Source: Gluconacetobacter dulcium (lineage in GTDB: Bacteria; Pseudomonadota; Alphaproteobacteria; Acetobacterales; Acetobacteraceae). From it: 53,114 nt of DNA. Made by a program: the position numbers and the translations under genes. The notes beneath the pieces are model-generated. The model was given only the letters and a program-made list of their open reading frames with translations. It was not told the origin of the DNA and searched no databases. The DNA is taken from positions 1 to 53,114 of the forward strand of contig NZ_JABEQN010000030.1 in the NCBI RefSeq assembly GCF_014174165.1, given 5' to 3'. This document shows positions 44,754 to 52,690 of the stretch, in pieces. Each line of letters begins with the position of its first letter. The first letter of the stretch is position 1.

Positions 44754-45464
44754 TCAGAAGCGGCCCGGTTCGGTGGCGGCCAGCCCGGTCAGGAAAATGC
44801 GTACCCAGCGGCGGATATTGGCCTCGATCTCGTCCCAGGCCATGAGGTCGCGCGCATGGAACAGTTCGCCCAGGATCAGCTTGCCGACCGTCATGTTGAA
44901 CAGGCCGATGGCGAGGTCCTCGACATCGTCGATGGGCCAGGTGCCGGCCGCCTGCTGGCGCAACAGCCATTCCTCGATCTGGTTGCAGTTTCCGCTCAGC
45001 TCGATGCTTTGCATGATGCGGCGGATTTCGGCGGAATCGCGGATTTCGCCGACGATGGCGCGGACCAGGCACATCCGGTCCGGTGCCAGCACGCGGGTGG
45101 CGATCGTCAGCAGAATATGGACCAGTTCGGCCTCGGGCGCGATGTCGGCCGGGCAGCGGACCGTCATGTGCTTGATGTCGAACAGCCGCTCGCGGATCAG
45201 GGTGCGGAACAGGTCCTCCTTCGAGGCGAACATCTGGTAGATGGTCTTCTTGGACATGCCCGACATCTGCGCCAGCTTGTCCATGGATGCGCTATGGTAG
45301 CCGTGATCGTCCAGAATCTGGCAGGCGGCGTTCAGGATCAGCTCCCGCCGTTCGCCACCGTCCAGCACCGGAGGACGGCCCGGGCATCGCTTTTCGGCGC
45401 ACGGTCCGGGTTCGCGGGGGCGGGCAAGCATCAGATCCGATATCGTCGCCCCGGTAGCGGGCAT
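44754..45464 (-). CDS. TetR/AcrR-family repressor of the RND pump (236 aa)
   Basis: The helix-turn-helix is at about residues 38-85 (RRELILNAACQILDDHGYHS, then ASMDKLAQMSGMSKKTIYQM and FASKEDLFRTLI). The C-terminal domain (VRAIVGEIRDSAEIRRIMQS) is of the AcrR type. I start at the ATG at 45464, which has GGAAGGG upstream; a very long open frame continues to 46769 but is antisense to the adaptor gene. It is divergent from the RND operon, with a GAAAC-N6-GTTTC palindrome between them, so it most likely represses the pump. Confidence 0.9.
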   Translation of the reverse strand: MPATGATISDLMLARPREPGPCAEKRCPGRPPVLDGGERRELILNAACQILDDHGYHSASMDKLAQMSGMSKKTIYQMFASKEDLFRTLIRERLFDIKHMTVRCPADIAPEAELVHILLTIATRVLAPDRMCLVRAIVGEIRDSAEIRRIMQSIELSGNCNQIEEWLLRQQAAGTWPIDDVEDLAIGLFNMTVGKLILGELFHARDLMAWDEIEANIRRWVRIFLTGLAATEPGRF

Positions 45465-45511
45465 TCCAGCAATCCCTTCCTGTCGCGAGCGGCCGGCCTG
45501 TCGGGCGACCA

Positions 45512-45541
45512 TTGACCGGAGTTTAGAAACGAAATAGTTTC
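45512..45541 (+). promoter_or_regulatory. Candidate RND promoter overlapped by a palindromic operator
   Basis: TTGACC (45512-45517) and TAGTTT (45535-45540) are 17 bp apart and could form a plus-strand promoter. A GAAAC-N6-GTTTC palindrome (45526-45541) covers the -10 hexamer, as repressor operators often do. The rest of 45465-45671 shows no gene. Confidence 0.45.
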
Positions 45542-45671
45542 CCGGCAAGAAAACCACTCGGTTTCCATATGCCGGCATTGCATGGGACGGTTTCGCGGGG
45601 GCATGGCTGCCGCGACGCCGGTTTTCGGTCAGGGCCGGCGATCTGTCGTTTCCGCAGGGCTCAATCACGCA

Positions 45672-46835
45672 ATGACGTACCCCCGTCCCCATCGCGCCGT
45701 CCTTCTTGCCGCCTGCGCATCTCTGGCGCTGGCCGGCTGCAAGCGTCAGGCTGCTCCCCCCGCTCCTCCGCCGCAGCAGGTCGGCGTCAGGACCCTGAGC
45801 GCGGCACCGTTCAGCGTCACCACCGACCTGCCGGGCCGGACCGAGGCGATCGAGATCGCCCAGGTGCGTCCGCAGGTGAACGGCGTGATCCAGAAGCGCC
45901 TGTTCGTGGAGGGTTCTGACGTGACCGCCGGCCAGCAGCTCTACCAGATCGATCCGTCGGCCTATCAGGCGACCTATGATGCGGCCAAGGCGCAATTGCA
46001 GCACGCGCAGGCGGCGCGTGTCACCGCGCAGGCGAAGCTGGACCGCTACGGGCCGCTGGTGCGCGCCCATGCCGTCAGCCGTCAGGATTACGACGATGCC
46101 ACGGCCGCCGCGCGCGAGGCCGATGCCGACATCGCCCAGGCGCACGCGAATGTCGAAAGCGCCATGGTCAACCTGAATTATACCCGCGTGCTGTCGCCGA
46201 TTTCCGGGCGGATCGGCCGGTCGCTGATGACGGTCGGCGCGCTGGCCACGGTGGGGCAGACCTCGAGCCTGTCGGTCGTGACCCGGCTGGACCCGATCTA
46301 TGTCGACGTCAACCTGCCGGCGACGCGGCTGCTCGAACTGCGGCGCGAGTTGCAGCAGGGGCGGTTGCAGCGTGCGGGCCAGGACGCGGCCACCGTCACG
46401 CTGACGCTGGAGGATGGCAGCACCTACGAGCAGCCGGGCCGGCTGGAATTCTCGGAAGTGAATGTGGACGAGACGACGGGGACCGTGGTGGTGCGTGCGG
46501 TGATGCCGAACGCGGCGCACATGCTGCTGCCCGGCATGTATGTCCATGCCAGGCTTGAAGAGGGCGTCGATCCGTCCGCGCTGCGCGTGCCGCAGGAAGC
46601 GGTCACCCGCAATTCGCACGGCGATCCGACGGTGATGGTGGTGAGCGCGGACAACAAGGTTGCCATTCGCGGCATCACGACCGGGCCCGCCGTCGGAAGC
46701 GACTGGATCGTGACTGCCGGGCTGAAGGCGGGTGAGCGGATCGTGGTCAGCGGCCTGCAGAAGATCCACCCTGGCGATACCGTTTCCCCCACCGAGGCGG
46801 CCGCCCAGCCCGCCCAGCAGGGCAAGGCGGGATAA
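45672..46835 (+). CDS. RND efflux periplasmic adaptor lipoprotein (387 aa)
   Basis: This is the membrane-fusion subunit of a tripartite drug efflux pump. A lipobox LALAGC (Cys about 22) anchors it to the inner membrane. The biotinyl-lipoyl halves (IAQVRPQVNGVIQKRLFVEG and TRVLSPISGRIGRSLMTVGA) enclose a coiled-coil hairpin, followed by beta-barrel and membrane-proximal domains (NAAHMLLPGMYVHARLEEGV). It matches the AcrA/MexA type. The start at 45672 is 131 bp after the operator-like palindrome. The permease starts 6 bp after its stop. Confidence 0.94.
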   Translation: MTYPRPHRAVLLAACASLALAGCKRQAAPPAPPPQQVGVRTLSAAPFSVTTDLPGRTEAIEIAQVRPQVNGVIQKRLFVEGSDVTAGQQLYQIDPSAYQATYDAAKAQLQHAQAARVTAQAKLDRYGPLVRAHAVSRQDYDDATAAAREADADIAQAHANVESAMVNLNYTRVLSPISGRIGRSLMTVGALATVGQTSSLSVVTRLDPIYVDVNLPATRLLELRRELQQGRLQRAGQDAATVTLTLEDGSTYEQPGRLEFSEVNVDETTGTVVVRAVMPNAAHMLLPGMYVHARLEEGVDPSALRVPQEAVTRNSHGDPTVMVVSADNKVAIRGITTGPAVGSDWIVTAGLKAGERIVVSGLQKIHPGDTVSPTEAAAQPAQQGKAG

Positions 46836-46841
46836 AAACGC

Positions 46842-49800
46842 ATGTCACGTTTCTTCATTGATCGGCCCATCTTCGCATGGGTCATCGGGCTGGTGATCAT
46901 GCTGGTGGGGGCGGTTTCGGTCTTCCGCCTGCCGATCGCCCAGTATCCCTCCATCGCGCCGCCGCAGATCGCGATTACCGTGACCTATCCGGGCGCTTCG
47001 GCCGAGACGGTGAACAACACCGTGGTCCGGCCGATCCTGCAGCAGATGTACGGCCTGGACCATCTGGAATATGTCTCGGCGCAGTCGTACGCCAGCGGAC
47101 AGATGGAAATCGACCTGACGTTCGAACAGGGGACCAACCCCGACATCGCGCAGGTCCAGGTGCAGAACAAGCTCCAGCTTGCCCAGCCGCGTCTGCCGAC
47201 GGAAGTGACGGCCCAGGGCCTGACCGTGACCAAGGCCGTGAAGAACTTCATGCTGGTGTTGGGCTTCATTTCCACCGATGGCAGCATGACCGGCCCGGAT
47301 ATCGCGGACTATGTGGCATCGAACGTTTCCGATCCGCTCAGCCGCGTTTCGGGTGTGGGCGATCACACGCTGTTCGGCGCCGAATATGCCATGCGGATCT
47401 GGCTGGACCCCGGCAAGCTGTTCAAATACGGGATGACGATCAGCGACGTGCAGACGGCGCTGCAGGACCAGAACATCCAGATTTCCTCGGGCGAGATCGG
47501 CGGCCTGCCGGCCAAACCGGGGGCACGGCTGGATGCCACCATCATCGGGCCGACCCGGCTGACGTCGCCCGAGGAGTTCGGCAATATCCTGCTGCGCGTG
47601 GCGCAGGGTGGTTCGCAGGTGCGGATCCGCGATGTCGCGCGGGTGGAGCTTGGGCCGCAGAGCTACAACATCACGTCGTTCTATAATAACCAGCCGAATG
47701 TCGGCATGGCGCTGAAGCTGGCGCCTGGTGCGAACCAGTTGACGACCGAAGCGGCGGTGCGGACCGAGATCTCGCAGCTTGAGAAGTTCTTCCCGCCGGG
47801 GCTGAAGGTCGTCTATCCGCTGGATACCGAGCCTTTCATCGTGCTGTCGATCAAGGAAGTCGTCATTACGCTGGCCGAGGCAATCGCTCTCGTCTTCGTG
47901 GTCATGCTGATCTTCCTGCAGAATTTCCGTGCGACGCTGATCCCGACCATCGCGGTGCCGGTGGTGCTGCTGGGCACGTTCGGCATTCTTGCCGCGCTGG
48001 GATTCTCGATCAACACGCTGACCATGCTGGCCATGGTGCTGGCGGTGGGCCTGCTGGTCGATGACGCCATCGTCGTGGTCGAGAATGTCGAGCGCGTGAT
48101 GTCGGAAAAGAATCTCTCGCCGAAGGAAGCCGCGCGCGTTTCGATGGACGAGATCTCGGGCGCGCTGGTCGGCATCGTGCTGGTGCTGACGGCGGTGTTC
48201 CTGCCGATGGCGGCCTTCGGCGGGTCGACCGGCGTGATCTATCGCCAGTTCTCCATCACCATCGTTGCCGCGATGTGGCTGTCGGTGCTGGTGGCGATGA
48301 TCATGACCCCTGCCCTTTGCGCCACGATGCTCAAGCCCGGCACGCATGAGAAGACCACCGGTCTGGCCGGATGGTTCAACCGCAGCTTCGCCCGCGTCAA
48401 CAATGGCTATCAGTCCGGCGTGCGCTGGATGCTGGGACGCAGCGTGGTGTCGCTGATCCTGTATGCGCTGCTGACCGGGCTGGTGGTGTTCCTGTTCGCC
48501 CGTCTGCCCCAGGGCTTCCTGCCGGACGAGGACCAGGGGCTGATCTTCGGCCAGGTGACGATGCCGCCGGGTGCGACCAAGGAGCAGACGGCAGCCGTCA
48601 ACCGCAAGATCACCGATTACATTCTGAAGACCGAAGGCGACAATGTGGTGTCGGTCTTTGCGATGAACGGCTTCAACTTCGCCGGTCAGGGGCAGAATGC
48701 CGGAGCGTTCTTCATCCGGTTGAAGGATTGGGATGTACGGCCGAATGCGTCGCAGAGTTCTTCAGCGATTGCCATGCGGGTCATGATGCATTTCTGGGGC
48801 GACCCGGAAGCGCAGATTTTCGCCATCAATCCGCCGGCGGTGCTGGAACTGGGCAATGCGACGGGCTTCGACCTGGAACTGGAGGATCGCGGGCATCTGG
48901 GGCATGAAAAGCTGCTGGCCGCGCGCAACCAGATACTGATGGCGGCGGCCAAGGACCCGCGCCTGATGGCGGTGCGCCCCAACGGCCTGGAAGACGCCCC
49001 GCAATACAAGCTGGACATCGACCGCGAGAAGGCGAACGCGCTGGGCGTGACCAATGCCGAGATCAATACGACGATCGAAGGCGCGCTGGGGTCGATCTAC
49101 GTCAACCAGTTCATGCGCAGCGACCGCGTGAAGCAGGTCTATATTCAGGGCGAGCCTGACGGGCGCATGCTGCCCGAGGATCTGGGCAAGTGGTACCTGC
49201 GGAATGTGGGGAACACGCTGGTGCCGTTCAACGCGATTGCGTCGGGGCACTGGATTGTCGGCCCGCAGAAGGTGGAAGATTACAACGGCCTGAATTCTTA
49301 CGAAATTCTCGGCCAGCCATCGGCGGGATACAGCACGGGCACGGCCATGGTGGCGATCCAGGAGGCGCTGGCCAAGCTGCCGCCCGGCATCGGCTATGAA
49401 TGGACCGGTCTGTCGTACGAGCAGATGGCGTCGGGGGGCTCGACCGGGCCGCTCTATGCGCTGGCAGGGACGGTGATCCTGCTCTGCCTGGCGGCGCTGT
49501 ATGAAAGCTGGGCGGTGCCCTTCGCGGTGATGCTGGTCATTCCGCTGGGCGTGCTGGGGGCGCTGACCGCCACGCTGTGGCGGGGCCTGGCCAACGACGT
49601 GTATTTCCAGGTGGGGCTGCTGACCACGGTGGGGCTGGCGGTGAAGAACGCGATCCTGATCGTGGAATTCGCCAAGGCTTTCTTCGAATCCGGCGACAGC
49701 CTGCTGGACTCGGTGGTCAAGGCCGGGCGCGAGCGGCTGCGGCCGATCCTGATGACGTCGATCGCCTTCGTCTGCGGTGTGTTTCCGCTGGCGATCGCGA

Positions 49801-50003
49801 CCGGGGCCGGGTCGGGCGCGCGCGTGGCGATCGGCACCGCCGTGGTGGGCGGCATGCTGTCCGCCACCCTGCTGGCCATCTATTTCGTGCCGCTGTTCTT
49901 CGTGCTGGTGCTGCGGCTGTTCCGGGTTCGCCGGGTGAAGGACCGTGTGGACCCGCATGCCGATCTATCCCGTCCCGCCGGGCCGTCCGGTCAGGAGAGC
50001 TGA
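46842..50003 (+). CDS. RND multidrug efflux permease, AcrB/MexB (HAE1) type (1053 aa)
   Basis: This is the proton-driven inner-membrane pump. It starts MSRFFIDRPIFAWVIGLVIM and has the paired Asp of helix 4 in VGLLVDDAIVVVENVERVM, the residues that carry protons. The periplasmic porter domains are in two repeats, and FQVGLLTTVGLAVKNAILIV and PLAIATGAGSGARVAIGTAV mark the C-terminal helices. The length of 1053 aa is normal. It is the second gene of the adaptor-permease-channel operon; substrates are unknown. Confidence 0.97.
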   Translation: MSRFFIDRPIFAWVIGLVIMLVGAVSVFRLPIAQYPSIAPPQIAITVTYPGASAETVNNTVVRPILQQMYGLDHLEYVSAQSYASGQMEIDLTFEQGTNPDIAQVQVQNKLQLAQPRLPTEVTAQGLTVTKAVKNFMLVLGFISTDGSMTGPDIADYVASNVSDPLSRVSGVGDHTLFGAEYAMRIWLDPGKLFKYGMTISDVQTALQDQNIQISSGEIGGLPAKPGARLDATIIGPTRLTSPEEFGNILLRVAQGGSQVRIRDVARVELGPQSYNITSFYNNQPNVGMALKLAPGANQLTTEAAVRTEISQLEKFFPPGLKVVYPLDTEPFIVLSIKEVVITLAEAIALVFVVMLIFLQNFRATLIPTIAVPVVLLGTFGILAALGFSINTLTMLAMVLAVGLLVDDAIVVVENVERVMSEKNLSPKEAARVSMDEISGALVGIVLVLTAVFLPMAAFGGSTGVIYRQFSITIVAAMWLSVLVAMIMTPALCATMLKPGTHEKTTGLAGWFNRSFARVNNGYQSGVRWMLGRSVVSLILYALLTGLVVFLFARLPQGFLPDEDQGLIFGQVTMPPGATKEQTAAVNRKITDYILKTEGDNVVSVFAMNGFNFAGQGQNAGAFFIRLKDWDVRPNASQSSSAIAMRVMMHFWGDPEAQIFAINPPAVLELGNATGFDLELEDRGHLGHEKLLAARNQILMAAAKDPRLMAVRPNGLEDAPQYKLDIDREKANALGVTNAEINTTIEGALGSIYVNQFMRSDRVKQVYIQGEPDGRMLPEDLGKWYLRNVGNTLVPFNAIASGHWIVGPQKVEDYNGLNSYEILGQPSAGYSTGTAMVAIQEALAKLPPGIGYEWTGLSYEQMASGGSTGPLYALAGTVILLCLAALYESWAVPFAVMLVIPLGVLGALTATLWRGLANDVYFQVGLLTTVGLAVKNAILIVEFAKAFFESGDSLLDSVVKAGRERLRPILMTSIAFVCGVFPLAIATGAGSGARVAIGTAVVGGMLSATLLAIYFVPLFFVLVLRLFRVRRVKDRVDPHADLSRPAGPSGQES

Positions 50004-50007
50004 GTTC

Positions 50008-51522
50008 ATGAACGGGTTTCTTTCTCCGCGCCGGGCCGGGCTGATGGTTCTGGCGGCGCTGTCGGGATGCACGATGATTCCCGACTACAAGCGGCCGGCC
50101 CTGCCGGTCGCATCCACCTGGCCGCAGGGGCCGGCCTACCATGCCGCTGCCCCTGGGCAGATCGGCACGGCGGCGTCTGACCTGGGCTGGCGCGAATTCT
50201 TCGTCGATCGGCGGCTTCAGGCGCTGATCGCGCTGGCGGTGCGGGAGAATCGCGACCTGCGGTCGGCGGCCTATGCCGTGGTGCAGGCGCAAGGCCAGTA
50301 CCGGGTGCAGCATGCGTCGCTCTTTCCGCAGATCGGATCGACCGGTGCGGCGATCTATCAGGCGCCTTCGAGCCATGCGGGCTTGAGTTTCGCACCGGGT
50401 CTGGATGCGGGCCGGAGCGGACAGCCTTACAGCGATGGCCGGGTCTTCAAATTCTACCAGGCGGGCATCGGCTTCTCGTCCTATGAGATCGACCTGTTCG
50501 GCCGTATCCGCAGCCTGTCGCGCGAGGCGGCGGACCAGGTGCTCAGCCAGGCCGCCAGCGAGCGCAGCCTGCTGATCAGCGTGATCTCGCAGGTGGCGAC
50601 GACCTATGTGGCCTGGCTGGCCGATACCGAGCAGCTCAAGGTGACCGAGCAGACGCTGGCATCGCAGAAGGAGACGCTGCGCCTGACCCAGGCCGGCTTC
50701 GATAACGGCGAGGCCAACCAACTGACCTTGCGTCAGGTCGAGACGCAGGTGGAGCAGGCGGCGGCCAATCACGCCCAGTATCAGCGCCAGGTGGCGCAGG
50801 ATGAAAACGAACTGGTGCTGCTGGTCGGGGCGCCGCTGCCCGCGAACCTGCCGGCGCCGGCGCCGTTCGGGCAGCAGACGATCCTGGCCGACCTGCCGGC
50901 GGGCGTGCCTTCCGACCTGCTGGACCGGCGGCCGGACATTCAGTCCGCCGAATTCTCGCTGCTGTCGGCCAACGACGATATCGGCGCGGCGCGGGCCGCC
51001 TTCTTCCCGCGCCTGACCCTGACGGCATCGGACGGCGTGTCCAGCCTGCAGTTTCGCAACCTGTTCACCCAGGGTGCCACGACGTTCGGGATCAATCCCC
51101 AGATCCAGATCCCGCTGCTGACCTGGGGGCAGAACGAAGGCACGTTGCAGGCCTCCAAGGCCCTGCGCAACCAGCGCATGGAGGCCTATGAAAAGGCGAT
51201 CCAGACGGCGTTCCACGAAGTTTCGGACGCGCTGACCGCGCGGGCGACCTATCTGGACCAGTCGCGCCAGCTCGATGCGCTGGTGGCGTCTTCGGCCGAT
51301 GCCTACCGGCTGGCGCGGATGCGCTTCGATGCGGGGGTGGATTCCTACCTGAGCACGCTGGATGCGCAGCGCACGCTCTATGGTGCGCAGCAGAGCCGGA
51401 TTTCGGTGCATGAGGCGCGCTACCAGAATCTGATCACCGTCTATCGTGCCCTTGGGGGCGGGTGGACGGAACGGACCGTGCCACCGGGCCGGGTTGCCGC
51501 GGCGGCGACGCAGAAAGGCTGA
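50008..51522 (+). CDS. Outer membrane efflux lipoprotein, NodT/OprM type (504 aa)
   Basis: This is the trimeric outer-membrane channel of the RND pump. A lipobox (LAALSGC, Cys about 19) predicts a lipid anchor. Two outer-membrane-efflux repeats are visible, each with long helices (QALIALAVRENRDLRSAAYA and YRLARMRFDAGVDSYLSTLD). SDLLDRRPDIQSAEFSLLSA is the classic signature between them. The start at 50008 is 4 bp after the permease stop; an upstream frame from 49945 is rejected. A strong terminator follows 28 bp after the stop. Confidence 0.94.
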   Translation: MNGFLSPRRAGLMVLAALSGCTMIPDYKRPALPVASTWPQGPAYHAAAPGQIGTAASDLGWREFFVDRRLQALIALAVRENRDLRSAAYAVVQAQGQYRVQHASLFPQIGSTGAAIYQAPSSHAGLSFAPGLDAGRSGQPYSDGRVFKFYQAGIGFSSYEIDLFGRIRSLSREAADQVLSQAASERSLLISVISQVATTYVAWLADTEQLKVTEQTLASQKETLRLTQAGFDNGEANQLTLRQVETQVEQAAANHAQYQRQVAQDENELVLLVGAPLPANLPAPAPFGQQTILADLPAGVPSDLLDRRPDIQSAEFSLLSANDDIGAARAAFFPRLTLTASDGVSSLQFRNLFTQGATTFGINPQIQIPLLTWGQNEGTLQASKALRNQRMEAYEKAIQTAFHEVSDALTARATYLDQSRQLDALVASSADAYRLARMRFDAGVDSYLSTLDAQRTLYGAQQSRISVHEARYQNLITVYRALGGGWTERTVPPGRVAAAATQKG

Positions 51523-51549
51523 AGAAACCGGTATGGGCCGGATGTGCAG

Positions 51550-51577
51550 GGCGGGTTCTTCGGAACCCGCCTTTTTT
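51550..51577 (+). terminator. Intrinsic terminator of the RND operon
   Basis: GGCGGGTTC (51550-51558) pairs with GAACCCGCC (51563-51571), closed by a UUCG tetraloop and followed by six T. This is a textbook terminator. Confidence 0.95.
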
Positions 51578-51634
51578 GTTCTGCACGAAAATTCAGCACT
51601 CTCATGAAATAACATTGAATTGAACCTGATCATT

Positions 51635-51666
51635 TATTGTGCGTTGCAATGTATTGTGCGGTGCAA
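51635..51666. promoter_or_regulatory. Tandem 15-bp direct repeat in AT-rich gap
   Basis: TATTGTGCGTTGCAA (51635-51649) and TATTGTGCGGTGCAA (51652-51666) match in 14 of 15 bases, 17 bp apart. Each holds an imperfect palindrome around TTGnnCnGnnCAA. They lie upstream of the structured RNA candidate and are probably a regulator site. Confidence 0.5.
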
Positions 51667-51724
51667 CAAAATCATAAAACAGCATTTATTTGCATATTTC
51701 GTTTGACCGGTAGAAAAAAACACG

Positions 51725-51876
51725 TCATTAAAGCTTCATCAGAGTGAGAAGACCGGAACGGCCCACTCTTATGAACAAGAAACCCGTGGCGATACGATCG
51801 CGGGACTTATAAACGGGGGATCGAACCCTCGAACTGACCCTAAAAAAGGTGCATCTTTCACGATGCACCTTTTTTT
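51725..51876 (+). ncRNA. Candidate structured small RNA or leader
   Basis: Between an AT-rich region and a strong terminator, three hairpins follow in order: AGAGTG/CACTCT (51741-51769), GCGAT/ATCGC with an outer CCC/GGG (51783-51804), and CGGGGG/CCCTCG with one G-T pair (51814-51831). The terminator stem is 51848-51869. A possible -35 box TTGACC lies about 25 bp upstream of the given start, with a poor -10. A 13-codon frame (51771-51812) has no ribosome site. The 5' end is a guess. It could be a trans-acting sRNA or the leader of the following gene. Confidence 0.45.
51848..51876 (+). terminator. Strong, potentially bidirectional terminator
   Basis: GGTGCATC (51848-51855) pairs with GATGCACC (51862-51869), followed by seven T and preceded by six A. 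It can act on both strands and ends the candidate RNA just before the next gene. Confidence 0.9.
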
Positions 51877-51893
51877 ATTGGCCTGGCTGCGAT

Positions 51894-52610
51894 ATGCGCG
51901 GTTTCTTCGTTTGTGAGGACAGGCCCGGATTGAAACAGATTTCCCACGACCCCAGGCTGGTTATTGTCGTCATTATGGTCACGGTTGCCATGGGGGCGCT
52001 GGATGCTGTTTCGCTGACTCATCTGAAGGTCTTTACCGGCTACATGACGGCGACCGTCATTCTGATTGCGGTGCATCTGACGTCGGGGGAATCCGTTGCC
52101 GGGCCGGGCGTGGTGGCGATTACCGCCTATCTGGCCGGGGCTGCGCTGGGGGGACGGCTGGTCCGGCGATCTTATTCGCGGCGGCGGACGGTGGCGGACC
52201 TGCTGACGGGGGTGGGGGCGCTCGTGCTGGTGGCGGCCCTGATCTGGTGGCAGGACGCGGCCTGGCGGTACTATGCCACGCTGGTCGTTCTGGCGATTGC
52301 CATGGGGTTGCAGACATCCGCGACCCGTCACGCCCAGGTTACGGACCTGACCTTGCCGGCTGCGACCATGCTGCTGCACGGGTTGATGCATGACAGCCGG
52401 CTGGCCGGCGGGCCGGCGAAAGGAGCCTGGCGGCGGGTGGCCGCGATCCTGGCCCTGTTCAGCGGGGCGGTGCTGGGGGCGCTGGTGTCCAGCGTGTCGG
52501 TGCCGATCGCGATCGGTCTGGTGGGGCTGCTGATCGGCACCGCCGGAGGCTTGCTTTACGTGGGTGACCATCCGCTGCTGGAGCGGCTGGAAACGCTCGG
52601 CCCGTTGTGA
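51894..52610 (+). CDS. YoaK/DUF1275-family membrane protein (238 aa)
   Basis: This is a six- to seven-helix inner-membrane protein of the DUF1275 (YoaK) family, whose function is not established. The conserved early GALDAVSLTHLKVFTGYMTA and the central LAIAMGLQTSATRHAQVTDL are both present, as is the GGLLYVGDHPLLERLE end. The start is uncertain: ATG at 51894 is used here, and a TTG at 51930 has a better AGGA-like site. An upstream ATG at 51849 lies within the terminator stem and is rejected. A family-1 repeat starts 4 bp after the stop. Confidence 0.82.
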   Translation: MRGFFVCEDRPGLKQISHDPRLVIVVIMVTVAMGALDAVSLTHLKVFTGYMTATVILIAVHLTSGESVAGPGVVAITAYLAGAALGGRLVRRSYSRRRTVADLLTGVGALVLVAALIWWQDAAWRYYATLVVLAIAMGLQTSATRHAQVTDLTLPAATMLLHGLMHDSRLAGGPAKGAWRRVAAILALFSGAVLGALVSSVSVPIAIGLVGLLIGTAGGLLYVGDHPLLERLETLGPL

Positions 52611-52613
52611 AGA

Positions 52614-52690
52614 TCAGGGCGCTGCCCTGAAACCCGGCAGGGGCCGACGGCCCCTGCACCCCGATTTCCTGACGAATGGTTTCCAAAGGC
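52614..52690. repeat. Dispersed hairpin repeat, family 1, copy 3, interrupted
   Basis: Hairpins TCAGGGC/GCCCTGA (52614-52630) and CAGGGGCCG/CGGCCCCTG (52638-52656) keep the structure of copies 1 and 2 with changed bases. The repeat then reads GAATGGTTTCCAAAGG, like copy 1, and breaks off where copy 1 continues into its third hairpin. The transposon end begins there. Confidence 0.75.

Noticed and set aside
45465-46769. Upstream extension of the TetR frame
   Set aside because: It runs antisense through the RND adaptor gene; the real start at 45464 has a ribosome site and a normal TetR N-terminus.
46845-48347. 500-codon open frame on the minus strand
   Set aside because: It is antisense to the RND permease, rich in His/Arg/Gln, and has no domain. 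It results from high GC content.
51619-51633. Weak FNR-like site (TTGAA-N4-ATCAT)
   Set aside because: It has two mismatches in the half-sites and no obvious target gene.
51771-51812. 13-codon open frame
   Set aside because: It has no ribosome site and lies across hairpins of the candidate RNA.
51815-51831. tRNA T-arm-like sequence on the minus strand (GGGTTCGATC)
   Set aside because: The loop looks right but only three stem pairs form, and there are no acceptor, D or anticodon arms nearby. It is better explained by hairpin 3 of the candidate RNA.
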